NCBI GenBank assembly: GCA_964436315.1
Contig: CAYTCZ010000162.1
Coordinates: 1 to 7,669, forward strand
Source: CAYTCZ01 sp964436315
GTDB lineage: Bacteria; Actinomycetota; Thermoleophilia; Gaiellales; Gaiellaceae
Length of the DNA stretch: 7,669 nucleotides
Direction: 5' to 3'
Below the pieces are notes generated by a model. The model searched no databases. It was not told the origin of the DNA and was given only the letters and a program-made list of their open reading frames with translations. A program made the position numbers and the translations under genes. This document shows positions 1 to 6,747 of this stretch, piece by piece; positions within the stretch are counted from its first letter, which is position 1; the number at the start of each line of letters is the position of its first letter.

Positions 1-76
1 GAAAACGATTCTCTTGCGGATCTTTCCCAGCCCGGATAGCCGGTGTCAAGGGCTGTTCTCGGCACCGCCTCACGGC

Positions 77-106
77 TTGACAGCGCGCGAGCCGCGTGAC
101 CAAGAT
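77..106 (+). promoter_or_regulatory. candidate sigma-70-type promoter for the PhyH-E1 operon
   Basis: A perfect TTGACA (77-82) is followed after 18 bases by CAAGAT (101-106), which matches TATAAT at 3 of 6 positions, including the important second A and last T. This would place the transcript start about 60 bases before the first gene. The -35 box is exact but the -10 box is weak. The region before it (1-76) shows no gene I can support. An upstream gene cannot be excluded, so the operon may also be read through from outside the window. Confidence 0.35.
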
Positions 107-160
107 GGCGGCCATCCTCGCTGCGAAGACTGTTTCGCGGCCGCGGCACGTTCGAGAATC

Positions 161-167
161 AAGGAGG
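161..167 (+). promoter_or_regulatory. strong Shine-Dalgarno site of the PhyH-family gene
   Basis: AAGGAGG lies 4 bases before the ATG at 172. It is a full match to the 16S rRNA anti-Shine-Dalgarno sequence and fixes the start of the first gene. Such a good site argues that this shortened gene is translated, or was until recently. Confidence 0.75.
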
Positions 168-171
168 CTCG

Positions 172-846
172 ATGCAGCTGGCTGAATCCCAGGTCGCACG
201 CTATGGCGTCGGCGGATACCTGTCGCCACTCGACGCTCTGACGCGGGATCAGGTTTCGACGTATCGGCAGTGCTACGAGAGGCTTGAGGACTACTTGGCT
301 GACCTGATCGCCAAGACACCGCCCGCGCAGGTTACGCGGCTGTCTAAACGCGCGCCCGGGCGCTCGATCCACCCAACGTCACTCTGGATCGCTCTGTCTC
401 CGAGCGACGAGGAAAGCGGGTGCATGAAGGTCGTTCGGGGAACGCAGAACATGGGCCAACTCGTCCATCGGGACACCTTCGAGGAGAAAAACGCTCTCAC
501 CAGGGGACAAGAGATCGAGATGGAGGTCGACGAAGCCGACACCGTGAGGCTCGTATTCGAGCCGGGTCAGTTTTCTCTCCACCACATCGGGGTCGTCCAC
601 GGCTCGGGTCCGAATCGGTCGTTGAATCCGCGCATTGGCTTTGCCGTCAGGTACGTCGCACCAGAAGTCAGCCGAGACGTGGAGCACTCGTTCGCGATGC
701 TCGTGCGTGACGAGGATCGATATGGGCACTTCGACTTACTCGAGCCGCCCCACGACGGAAGTGTCGACGAATGCGTGGCGCGCGGCCAGCAGATCATCGA
801 CCGCCTGTACGCCAATCTCCTTCCGTCGTCCTCGGCCCAGGATTGA
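172..846 (+). CDS. PhyH (phytanoyl-CoA dioxygenase) family protein with internal deletion, iron-binding HxD motif missing
   Basis: This is a 224-residue member of the phytanoyl-CoA dioxygenase family, Fe(II)/2-oxoglutarate oxygenases that normally hydroxylate small organic substrates. The N-terminus (YGVGGYLSPLDALT, 11-24) and the C-terminal half are typical: LWIALSPS (71-78), ESGCMKV, GQLVHRDTF, the SLHHIGVVHGSGPNRS stretch (135-150) and RIGFAVRY. His143 fits the distal iron ligand, and Arg154, 11 residues later, fits the 2-oxoglutarate-binding arginine; human PHYH has the same spacing (His264/Arg275). Relatives are about 270-310 residues long. The missing part lies between about residues 45 and 70, exactly where the WHQD-type HxD motif (the other two iron ligands) and preceding strands belong. 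No HxD is found in the other frames, so this is a clean in-frame deletion, not a frameshift. As encoded it should not bind iron normally. It is either a decaying gene or a repurposed non-catalytic protein. It heads the operon, 29 bases before the E1 alpha gene. Confidence 0.82.
   Translation: MQLAESQVARYGVGGYLSPLDALTRDQVSTYRQCYERLEDYLADLIAKTPPAQVTRLSKRAPGRSIHPTSLWIALSPSDEESGCMKVVRGTQNMGQLVHRDTFEEKNALTRGQEIEMEVDEADTVRLVFEPGQFSLHHIGVVHGSGPNRSLNPRIGFAVRYVAPEVSRDVEHSFAMLVRDEDRYGHFDLLEPPHDGSVDECVARGQQIIDRLYANLLPSSSAQD
352..363. repeat. 12-bp perfect palindrome at the seam of the PhyH deletion
   Basis: GCGCCCGGGCGC reads identically on both strands. It falls in codons 61-64 of the PhyH-family gene, within the stretch where family similarity is lost and the missing segment should sit. 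It may be chance in GC-rich DNA, or a relic of the event that removed the segment. Confidence 0.5.
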
Positions 847-875
847 GCGAGATCGCGCGAAGCGACGAAAGACTG

Positions 876-1805
876 ATGGCGACGGACGAAGCAACGTACC
901 GAGAGATTGCGGTCATTCGACAGTTCGAGGAGTCGCTGCCCGAGCTCAAGGCCCAGGGGAAAATCGAAGGCTCACTCCATCTGTGTTGCGGGCAGGAAGC
1001 GATCCCGGTCGGCGCGTGCCGCTCGCTCGAGGCGAGCGACTCCCTGGTCGTCACCTACCGAGGGCACGGCTGGGCGATCGCCAGAGGTCTTCCGCTCGTC
1101 CATCTCTATGCCGAACTCATGGGACGGGATTCACCGCTCTGCGGAGGGCGTGGTGGTTCCGCATATCTCTCGTCGAAGGAACACGGCCTGCTCGGCGAGA
1201 ACTCGATCGTGGGCGCGGGGGTCCCGATCGCCGCCGGCGCAGCGCTGGCGAGTAACTTCGATGGCTCTGGCGAAGTCGCGCTCTGCTCCATTGGTGACGG
1301 CGCGATGAACCAGGGAGCGGTGCACGAGGCGCTGAACTTCGCCGCCGTCATGGATCTGCCGCTCGTGATCGTCATCGAGAACAACGTCTACTCGGAACTC
1401 ACACCGATCGCTGCGATGATTCGAACTGAGACTCTCGCGGAGCGCGCTCCGGCGTATGGAATCCCGAGCGACCGTGTCGACGGCAACGAGGCCGACGAGG
1501 TGGAGGCCGCTGTACGAGTGGCGGTTGATCGAGCCCGTGACGGTGGTGGTCCGAGCATCGTCGAGGCCCTAACCGAGCGCATCGTCGGCCACTACGACCT
1601 CGACCCCCAGCATTACCGCCCCAGAGGAGAGATCGAGGCGGCAATAGAACGCGAGCCGCTTACGCGGCTCCGCGATCGCATCGGCACGGAGCGAGCTGCC
1701 GAACTCGACCTCGAAGCGAAACGGACCCTCGCCGCAGCGCTTTCAGAGGCAGACTCATATCCGCTTCCAGACCTCAACACGGCCCGGGAGCAGCTGTATG
1801 CCTGA
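876..1805 (+). CDS. 2-oxo acid dehydrogenase E1 component, alpha subunit (ThDP-dependent; pyruvate/acetoin dehydrogenase type)
   Basis: This 309-residue protein is the alpha chain of a heterotetrameric E1, which decarboxylates a 2-oxo acid on thiamine diphosphate and normally passes the acyl group to a lipoyl E2. The ThDP/Mg motif is clear: GDGAMNQG (140-147) through ENN (168-170). Other family marks are HLCCGQEA (35-42), YRGHG (61-65), GENSIVGAGVP (107-116) and the loop RIVGHYDLDPQHYR (235-248), which resembles acetoin dehydrogenase-type chains. The usual GGSMH motif reads GGSAY (93-97), so a conserved His is Tyr here. Length is near the family norm. ATG 876 is chosen because the E1 fold begins right after it. 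The Shine-Dalgarno site there is weak, and an upstream in-frame TTG at 843 overlaps the stop of the previous gene (TTGA), so a coupled start 11 codons earlier is possible. The stop overlaps the E1 beta start. The substrate cannot be decided from sequence alone. Confidence 0.92.
   Translation: MATDEATYREIAVIRQFEESLPELKAQGKIEGSLHLCCGQEAIPVGACRSLEASDSLVVTYRGHGWAIARGLPLVHLYAELMGRDSPLCGGRGGSAYLSSKEHGLLGENSIVGAGVPIAAGAALASNFDGSGEVALCSIGDGAMNQGAVHEALNFAAVMDLPLVIVIENNVYSELTPIAAMIRTETLAERAPAYGIPSDRVDGNEADEVEAAVRVAVDRARDGGGPSIVEALTERIVGHYDLDPQHYRPRGEIEAAIEREPLTRLRDRIGTERAAELDLEAKRTLAAALSEADSYPLPDLNTAREQLYA
1786..1790 (+). promoter_or_regulatory. Shine-Dalgarno site and 8-base overlap coupling E1 alpha to E1 beta
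   Basis: GGGAG ends 7 bases before ATG 1798, inside the last codons of the alpha gene. The beta start and alpha stop share ATGCCTGA (1798-1805). This fits translational coupling giving equal amounts of the two chains of one alpha2beta2 enzyme. Confidence 0.6.
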
Positions 1806-2799
1806 GTCGGCAGTCGAGTCCGGGATCCGCGAGCTATCGTACATCCAGGCCGTCAACGAAGCTCTCCGCTGGGGCCTACGCGAATACCCCGAGGCTCTCT
1901 GTTTCGGCGAAGACATCGGACTGCCGGGCGGCCCATTCGGATCGACGAAGGGACTCCGAAAGGAATTCGGAGAGCGCGTCTTCGACACGCCGATCTCCGA
2001 ATCTGCGATTCTCGGGGGCGCGATCGGTGCCGCGATGAAGGGCCGGCGACCGATCGTCGAGATCATGTTCTCGGACTTCTTCTTGGTCGCCCTCGATCAA
2101 CTCGTCAATCAAGCCGCGAACATCCGCTACGTCTCTCGAGGTGAGTTCACGTGTCCGATTACGGTCCGCGCCCAGCAGGCCGCGACGCCAGGCGCCTGCG
2201 CTCAGCACTCGCAGTCGCTCGAGGCGTTCTTCGCACATGTGCCAGGTCTGAGGATCGGACTTCCGGGGACGAATCAGGACGCCTACGAGATGCTTCGGAC
2301 CGCGATCGCGAGCGATGACCCGACGATCATCCTCGAGACCCGCGCGATGTATCCGGTCAAGGCGGACGTTTCACTCGACGGGCCGCTCGAGGATCTCGGC
2401 GGTGCCCGCATCGTGCGATCAGGCACCGACGTGACGGTTGTGAGCTGGTCCCGGATGGTGGGCGAGGCGCTATCCGCGGCCGAGCGTCTCGCAGAACGAC
2501 AAATACGCGCCGAGGTGATCGACCTTCGCTGGCTGTCTCCCCTGGACTTGAGCCCTGTCCTCGAGTCGATCGAACAAACCGGCCGCGTTGTGATCGCCCA
2601 CGAGGCGAACCTGACCGGTGGCTTCGGCGCCGAGGTTGCGGCCCGCATCGCCGGCGAGGGCTTCTGGTTACTGGATGCCCCGATCGAGCGCGTAGGCGCG
2701 CCCGATGTCCGGGTGCCTGCCGCGCCTTCCCTCAATCGCGCGCTCATTCCCGATGCTCAGGCGATCGAAGTCGCGATCGAGCGGACCCTGACCGGATGA
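1798..2799 (+). CDS. 2-oxo acid dehydrogenase E1 component, beta subunit (transketolase-like)
   Basis: This 333-residue protein is full length for the family. It pairs with the alpha chain to complete the ThDP active site. The pyrimidine-binding domain (about 14-185) shows GEDIG (37-41), FGSTKGL, RVFDTPISESAI (60-71, with the conserved Glu68), PIVEIMFSDF (85-94), VNQAANIRY and QHSQSLEAFFAHVPGL (136-151). The C-terminal transketolase-type domain (about 200-325) shows DLRWLSPLD (242-250), VVIAHEANLTGGFGAEV (264-280) and a RVGAPDVRVP tail typical of pyruvate/acetoin/branched-chain E1 beta. No key residue appears lost. It is the last plus-strand gene of the operon: the next gene is convergent after 5 bases, so any E2 and E3 partners are encoded upstream of the window or elsewhere. 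Pyruvate, acetoin and branched-chain oxo acids are all possible substrates. Confidence 0.94.
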   Translation: MPESAVESGIRELSYIQAVNEALRWGLREYPEALCFGEDIGLPGGPFGSTKGLRKEFGERVFDTPISESAILGGAIGAAMKGRRPIVEIMFSDFFLVALDQLVNQAANIRYVSRGEFTCPITVRAQQAATPGACAQHSQSLEAFFAHVPGLRIGLPGTNQDAYEMLRTAIASDDPTIILETRAMYPVKADVSLDGPLEDLGGARIVRSGTDVTVVSWSRMVGEALSAAERLAERQIRAEVIDLRWLSPLDLSPVLESIEQTGRVVIAHEANLTGGFGAEVAARIAGEGFWLLDAPIERVGAPDVRVPAAPSLNRALIPDAQAIEVAIERTLTG

Positions 2800-2830
2800 G
2801 GCTGCTACCGACGCTCGATGCGAGAGCCTC
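2798..2830. terminator. possible bidirectional hairpin between convergent genes
   Basis: GAGGCT (2798-2803) pairs with AGCCTC (2825-2830). CTCG and CGAG form a small inner stem around ATG in the 21-base loop. It spans the stops of E1 beta and the convergent hydrolase gene, where a terminator is expected, but it has no U-tract and sits mostly in coding sequence. This is weak support. Confidence 0.25.
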
Positions 2831-3545
2831 CCACGACCGCGTTCTGGCCGTTCCGGAAGCGCACCCATGCCTTGTGACCCCCATCGTAGTCGGGAGCCCA
2901 CAGCACCAATGTCGCTTCGTCGCCTGCGACCAGGCAGATCTCGGCACCTTCGGAGTCGAGGCCCCGCCAGATCCTGACGAACGGGTTCGAGTCCCACTCG
3001 GCCTGAACGGTCGTGGGTTCACGATGGCCTGGATGCAGGCGCGTTTCGGGTGGAAGCGACAGTACGCGTTCCATGATCGACTCGCGCAAGTCGTCGTAGC
3101 TGCCGGTTGGATCGACCGTGCCGCCGACCGTCCCTTTGAAGATCAAGTCCGCGGTCAGGCAGTCGGTGTCATTGACGAGGAATGCGAGATGGCCCTTGCA
3201 GTGTCCGGGTGTTTCGATCACCTTGATCTCCAGGTCACCCGAGCGGACCACATCGCCACCCCGGATCGTCTCGTCCACCTGACCGCCGAGCGACTTCGCC
3301 GTTAATTCGTGAGCGAGCACCGGAGCACCGAACCGCTCCTTGTACTCGACGTTGTCGACAACATGATCCGCATGATGATGTGTGTTGAGAATGTGCGTAA
3401 TCGTGATTCCGTCGCTCTCGACCCGATTGATGAGTGGATCCACAACGCCGTTTCCATCGACCAGAACCCCATTACCGCCGGAGCCCTCCGCGATGAGGTA
3501 CGCGTTTGAGAGCCAGGATGGATTTTCCGTGCGTTCGATAATCAT
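2805..3545 (-). CDS. metallo-beta-lactamase-fold hydrolase, glyoxalase II-like
   Basis: This is a 246-residue protein from ATG at 3545. Metal ligands are complete: THHHADH (55-61, the HxHxDH motif), His115 in TPGHCKGH, Asp133 in LTADLIF and His174 in HPGH. This is a binuclear metal hydrolase site of the glyoxalase II/hydroxyacylglutathione hydrolase branch, likely cleaving a thioester or related ester; the substrate is unknown. NPFVRIWRGLD (187-197) is followed by a tail of about 50 residues (APDYDGGHKAWVRF, VVGGS) that I recall from actinobacterial, especially Thermoleophilia, relatives. The start is chosen because MIIERTENPSWLSNAYLI matches where relatives begin. No good Shine-Dalgarno site is visible. 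The frame stays open upstream to an ATG at 3791, which would add 82 residues with a hydrophobic segment, and GTG 3554 is another option. It ends 5 bases from the convergent E1 beta gene. The wide gap from acnA suggests its own promoter. Confidence 0.88.
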   Translation of the reverse strand: MIIERTENPSWLSNAYLIAEGSGGNGVLVDGNGVVDPLINRVESDGITITHILNTHHHADHVVDNVEYKERFGAPVLAHELTAKSLGGQVDETIRGGDVVRSGDLEIKVIETPGHCKGHLAFLVNDTDCLTADLIFKGTVGGTVDPTGSYDDLRESIMERVLSLPPETRLHPGHREPTTVQAEWDSNPFVRIWRGLDSEGAEICLVAGDEATLVLWAPDYDGGHKAWVRFRNGQNAVVGGSRIERR

Positions 3546-3919
3546 GGCTTGCACGATAGCCGCTTCGCTGTCGATCTCTCGAAGGGGCGCGTGTGCCCCT
3601 TCTGAGTGTTGACGCACCGCAGACTCGCTCGCAGGCTGCTTCCAACTCATCGGTGGGCGAGCTTTCACGTCCGTGGAGCCTACGAGGGAGAGAACCACTA
3701 CGGCGCTTCCATCGAGGGCGCCGATAAGAACGGCGATGGTCGAGACGATCGCCTCGAGCACGAAGCCGAGAAACCCCGGATCGACGAGCATCGCGGCGAG
3801 TCAGGAGCTCGAAGAGCCGCCCCATGACGAACCGAAGCCCGACGGGGATACCGCTAGGCCTCCCCGGGAAGACGCCGCCGTCGCTAGGGGCACAGCCTCC
3901 CCCGGCGGCACCGCCGCCG
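3546..3919. other. 374-base interval between acnA and the hydrolase gene
   Basis: No confident gene is seen here. In minus-strand order it contains the acnA 3' tandem repeats (3859-3924), an open frame from ATG 3791 that runs into the hydrolase gene, and a strong hairpin (3581-3602). The extension would encode a hydrophobic stretch (residues 8-37, including FLGFVLEAIVSTIAVLIGAL) followed by a polar linker, like a signal anchor. GC-rich third positions in its first half resemble coding DNA, but there is no Shine-Dalgarno site at 3791 and a stop lies three codons before it. It could be a real membrane-anchored form, the remnant of a small membrane-protein gene, or an untranslated leader. Confidence 0.5.
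3581..3602 (-). promoter_or_regulatory. 8-bp-stem hairpin/operator candidate before the hydrolase gene
   Basis: GAAGGGGC (3581-3588) and GCCCCTTC (3595-3602) are perfect inverted repeats around a 6-base loop, with the near edge 35 bases before the hydrolase ATG. It has no U-tract on either strand, so it is not a standard terminator. A repressor site or an RNA leader hairpin fits better. Its position suggests this stretch is leader rather than coding. Confidence 0.5.
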
Positions 3920-3924
3920 CTAGG
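3851..3924. repeat. imperfect tandem GC-rich/CTAG repeats at the acnA 3' end, possible terminator
   Basis: Two units share one plan: CCTCCCC(C)GG, then a small GC hairpin, then GCTAGG. They lie at 3859-3888 and 3896-3924; the last 15 bases (3874-3888 and 3910-3924) match at 13 positions. A third, partial unit contributes CCGCTAGG at 3851-3858. Hairpins are GACG/CGTC (3871-3882) and CGGCGG/CCGCCG (3903-3908 with 3911-3916). The last unit includes the acnA stop codon. Termination of acnA transcription is plausible from location, although no U-tract follows on the minus strand. Confidence 0.55.
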
Positions 3925-6715
3925 AGCCGAGAAGGCGTCGGACGACGTAGAGCAAGATGCCTCCGTGTCGGAGGTAGTCTCGCTCGCGCGGCGTATCGAG
4001 ACGCACTCGAGTCTCGAAGCGAGTTACTTCACCATCGTCCGATTCCGCAGTGACCACCGCCATGCGAGCCTCGCCATTCTCGAGCTCTTCGATCGTGAAG
4101 CGCTCCCGACCGGTCAGGCCGAGCGAGCCAGGGGAATCGCCGGACTCGAATTGGAGCGGCACGATACCCATTCCGACCAGATTCGAGCGGTGAATCCGCT
4201 CGTAGCTCTCCGCGATGACGGCTTTGACGCCGAGGAGATTCGGTCCCTTCGCTGCCCAGTCCCGAGATGACCCGGAGCCGTACTCCTTGCCAGCGATCAC
4301 AACCGTCGGCACCCCGTCGGCGATGTAACGGGTAGACGCCTCGAACACGGACATCTCCTCGCCGCCAGGAAGGTGAGCGGTCCAGGAGCCCTCGCTGCCA
4401 GGCACGAGCAGATTCCGAAGGCGAACGTTCGCGAACGTGCCGCGCACCATGACTTCATGGTTTCCGCGTCGAGACCCGTAAGAGTTGAAGTCGCGGCGCT
4501 CTACACCATGGTCGACGAGGTAGCGGCCAGCCGGGCCATCGGCCTTGATCGCTCCGGCCGGAGAGATGTGGTCGGTCGTGACGCTGTCTCCGACCATGAC
4601 CAGACAGCGCGCTCCGACGATGTCGTCGACGGTGCCTGGCTCGAGCCCCATCTCGTCGAAGTACGGGGCGCGTCGAACGTACGTGGAGTCGGGCTCCCAC
4701 GCAAAAAGATCACCGCCGGGGACGTCGAGCGAGTGCCAGTTCGCGTCGCCGCTGAACACGTCGGCGTAGGTTTCCGTGAACATCTCAGAGGAGAGCGAGG
4801 CAGCAACGGTCTCCTGGATTTCCTTGGGGCTCGGCCAGATGTCAGAGAGAAAGACTTCACGTCCCGCTTTGTCGCGGCCGAGCGGCTCTGTCGCGAGGTC
4901 GATGTCCATGCGCCCGGCCAGTGCGTACGCAACCACGAGAGGCGGAGACGCGAGGTAGTTCGCCTTGACCTCCGGATGGATCCGTGCCTCGAAGTTCCGA
5001 TTGCCAGACAGCACTGAACAAACCACGAGCTCGCCGTCCGCAATTGCGCCAGAGATCTCCTCAGGAAGAGGTCCTGAGTTCCCGATGCATGTTGTACAGC
5101 CGTAGCCCACGACGTTGAAGCCGAGTTCGTCGAGATAGCGGTCGAGACCGGCTTTCTCGTAGTAGTCAGTGACCACCTTGGATCCGGGCGCCAGGCTCGA
5201 CTTGACCCATGGTTTTCGCTCGAGACCAGCCTGAACGGCCTTCTTCGCCAGGAGACCAGCGCCGACCATGACACTCGGGTTCGACGTGTTCGTGCAGCTC
5301 GTGATCGCCGCGATCACGACTGAGCCGTGTTCGAGCTCGTACTGGTCGCCGTTCGTCTCGACCGTGACGGCTGACTCCGTTGGAGGGTGAGTCGCCGAAG
5401 TATCCGGGGGATGCTCAGATCCGTCGTGGACATGACCGCCCGGCTCAGTGTCCGCGGGCGGATCACTCGCGGGAAAGGTTTCCGCGAGGTCCTGATCGTG
5501 TCCGTTTCCGTAATCGACGCCGAAGGACGAGAGTGCTTGGATAAACGCCTCCTTTGCACCCCCGAGAGGCACCCGATCCTGCGGACGCCTCGGGCCCGCC
5601 AGACTCGGCTCGACGGAAGCAAGGTCGAGTTCGACAACCTCTGAATAGGTCGGTTCATGGTCAGGGTCGTGGAAGAGACCCTGTTCTCGCGAGTAGGTTT
5701 CGATGAGCGCGACCTGCTCCTCGCTCCGGCCAGTAAGTTGAAGGTACTGGAGCGTCTCGTCGTCCACGGGGAAGAAACCACAGGTCGCCCCGTACTCTGG
5801 CGACATGTTCCCGATGGTCGCCCGGTCCGCGAGTGGGAGCCCGGCGAGGCCATGGCCGAAGTACTCGACGAACTTCCCGACCACGCCCAGCTCCCGCAGG
5901 ATTTGCGTCACTGTGAGGACGAGGTCCGTTGCGGTCGCTCCCTGAGGCAGCGAGCCCGTGAGCTTGAAACCGACGACCTGGGGCACCAGCATCGAGAGTG
6001 GCTCTCCGAGCATCCCCGCCTCCGCTTCGATGCCGCCAACGCCCCAGCCGAGAACGCCCAGTCCGTTGATCATCGTCGTATGGGAATCCGTGCCGACCAG
6101 CGTGTCGGGGAACGCCTGTCCGTCACGAATCTCGACGACGCGCGCCAAGAACTCGAGATTGACCTGATGAACAATCCCCGTCCCCGGTGGAACGACCTTG
6201 AAGTTGTCAAAGGCTGTCTGACCCCACCGGAGAAACGCATAACGCTCTCGGTTGCGCTCGAATTCCAGCTCCACGTTTCGTGCAAACGCGAATCGCGTCG
6301 CGAACTCGTCAACCTGAACTGAGTGGTCGATGACGAGCTCAGCGGGAAGTTGAGGGTTGATCTTCGACGGATCGCCACCGAGCGATCGCATCGCATCGCG
6401 CATCGAGGCGAGATCGACTATCGCCGGCACCCCCGTGAAATCCTGGAGCAGTACCCGAGCGGGACGGAACGAGATCTCCCGGCCCGGCTCCTCTGACGGA
6501 GCCCACTCGGCGATGGCCTCGACGTCGGCCGTCGTCACGGTTGAGCCGTCCTCGAGCCGGAGAACGTTCTCGAGCAGAACCTTCAGCGTGTAGGGAAGCC
6601 GGCTCACGGAGTACTGAGCCTCGAGCGCATCGAGTCGGTAGATGTCGTACGACGCCGAGTCGACGGTCAGCGTCGATCGCGCTCCGAAGCTGTCGGGATT
6701 TCGATCCGCAGCCAT
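3920..6715 (-). CDS. acnA: aconitate hydratase A (aconitase)
   Basis: This 931-residue cytosolic TCA-cycle enzyme interconverts citrate and isocitrate through cis-aconitate on a [4Fe-4S] cluster. The cluster ligands are visible: Cys474 in TSCTNTSNPSVM, and Cys540 and Cys543 in GYGCTTCIG. Other marks are LLQDFTGVPAIVD (89-101), VDEFATRFAFARN, VGTDSHTTMINGLGVLGWGVGG (about 207-228), ATCGFFPVD (310-318), GDSVTTDHISPAG (709-721), FNSYGSRRGNHEVM (743-756) and the active-site loop KEYGSGSSRDWAAKGP (810-825). It is about 40 residues longer than a typical AcnA, owing to a hydrophilic insert at about 406-455 that begins with the FPASDPPA motif of actinobacterial aconitases and continues with a His-rich stretch. 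ATG 6715 gives a normal N-terminus; only a weak GGTAGG-like ribosome site lies upstream. It is divergent from the repeat-protein gene across 101 bases, and GC/CTAG repeats follow its stop. Confidence 0.97.
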   Translation of the reverse strand: MAADRNPDSFGARSTLTVDSASYDIYRLDALEAQYSVSRLPYTLKVLLENVLRLEDGSTVTTADVEAIAEWAPSEEPGREISFRPARVLLQDFTGVPAIVDLASMRDAMRSLGGDPSKINPQLPAELVIDHSVQVDEFATRFAFARNVELEFERNRERYAFLRWGQTAFDNFKVVPPGTGIVHQVNLEFLARVVEIRDGQAFPDTLVGTDSHTTMINGLGVLGWGVGGIEAEAGMLGEPLSMLVPQVVGFKLTGSLPQGATATDLVLTVTQILRELGVVGKFVEYFGHGLAGLPLADRATIGNMSPEYGATCGFFPVDDETLQYLQLTGRSEEQVALIETYSREQGLFHDPDHEPTYSEVVELDLASVEPSLAGPRRPQDRVPLGGAKEAFIQALSSFGVDYGNGHDQDLAETFPASDPPADTEPGGHVHDGSEHPPDTSATHPPTESAVTVETNGDQYELEHGSVVIAAITSCTNTSNPSVMVGAGLLAKKAVQAGLERKPWVKSSLAPGSKVVTDYYEKAGLDRYLDELGFNVVGYGCTTCIGNSGPLPEEISGAIADGELVVCSVLSGNRNFEARIHPEVKANYLASPPLVVAYALAGRMDIDLATEPLGRDKAGREVFLSDIWPSPKEIQETVAASLSSEMFTETYADVFSGDANWHSLDVPGGDLFAWEPDSTYVRRAPYFDEMGLEPGTVDDIVGARCLVMVGDSVTTDHISPAGAIKADGPAGRYLVDHGVERRDFNSYGSRRGNHEVMVRGTFANVRLRNLLVPGSEGSWTAHLPGGEEMSVFEASTRYIADGVPTVVIAGKEYGSGSSRDWAAKGPNLLGVKAVIAESYERIHRSNLVGMGIVPLQFESGDSPGSLGLTGRERFTIEELENGEARMAVVTAESDDGEVTRFETRVRLDTPRERDYLRHGGILLYVVRRLLGS

Positions 6716-6747
6716 AGCCCGAGCCTACCAACGCGCCGATGCCACAG

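Noticed and set aside
1..39. Possible C-terminal end of an upstream gene (frame 1, ending ...DLSQPG then TAG)
   Set aside because: Only 12 codons are visible and nothing in them identifies a protein; an open frame this short is expected by chance.
14..241. 75-codon plus-strand open frame overlapping the PhyH gene start
   Set aside because: Low-complexity Arg/Ser/Ala translation, no ribosome site, and it overlaps a recognisable gene in another frame.
172..846. Frameshift as explanation for the missing HxD motif of PhyH
   Set aside because: Neither other frame around 290-390, nor the upstream 171 bases, contains an HxD-like WHQD segment; the frame is continuous across the seam.
635..1255. 206-codon open frame across PhyH and E1 alpha
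   Set aside because: Arg-rich shadow of two recognisable genes; typical of GC-rich DNA.
3824..4270. Pro-rich plus-strand frame over the CTAG repeats and acnA 3' end
   Set aside because: The Pro-rich start comes from the GC-rich repeats and the rest is antisense to aconitase.
4373..5017. 214-codon plus-strand frame opposite acnA
   Set aside because: Antisense shadow of conserved aconitase sequence with no family resemblance of its own.
5657..6322. 221-codon plus-strand frame opposite acnA
   Set aside because: Charged, Arg-rich antisense shadow with no recognisable motif.
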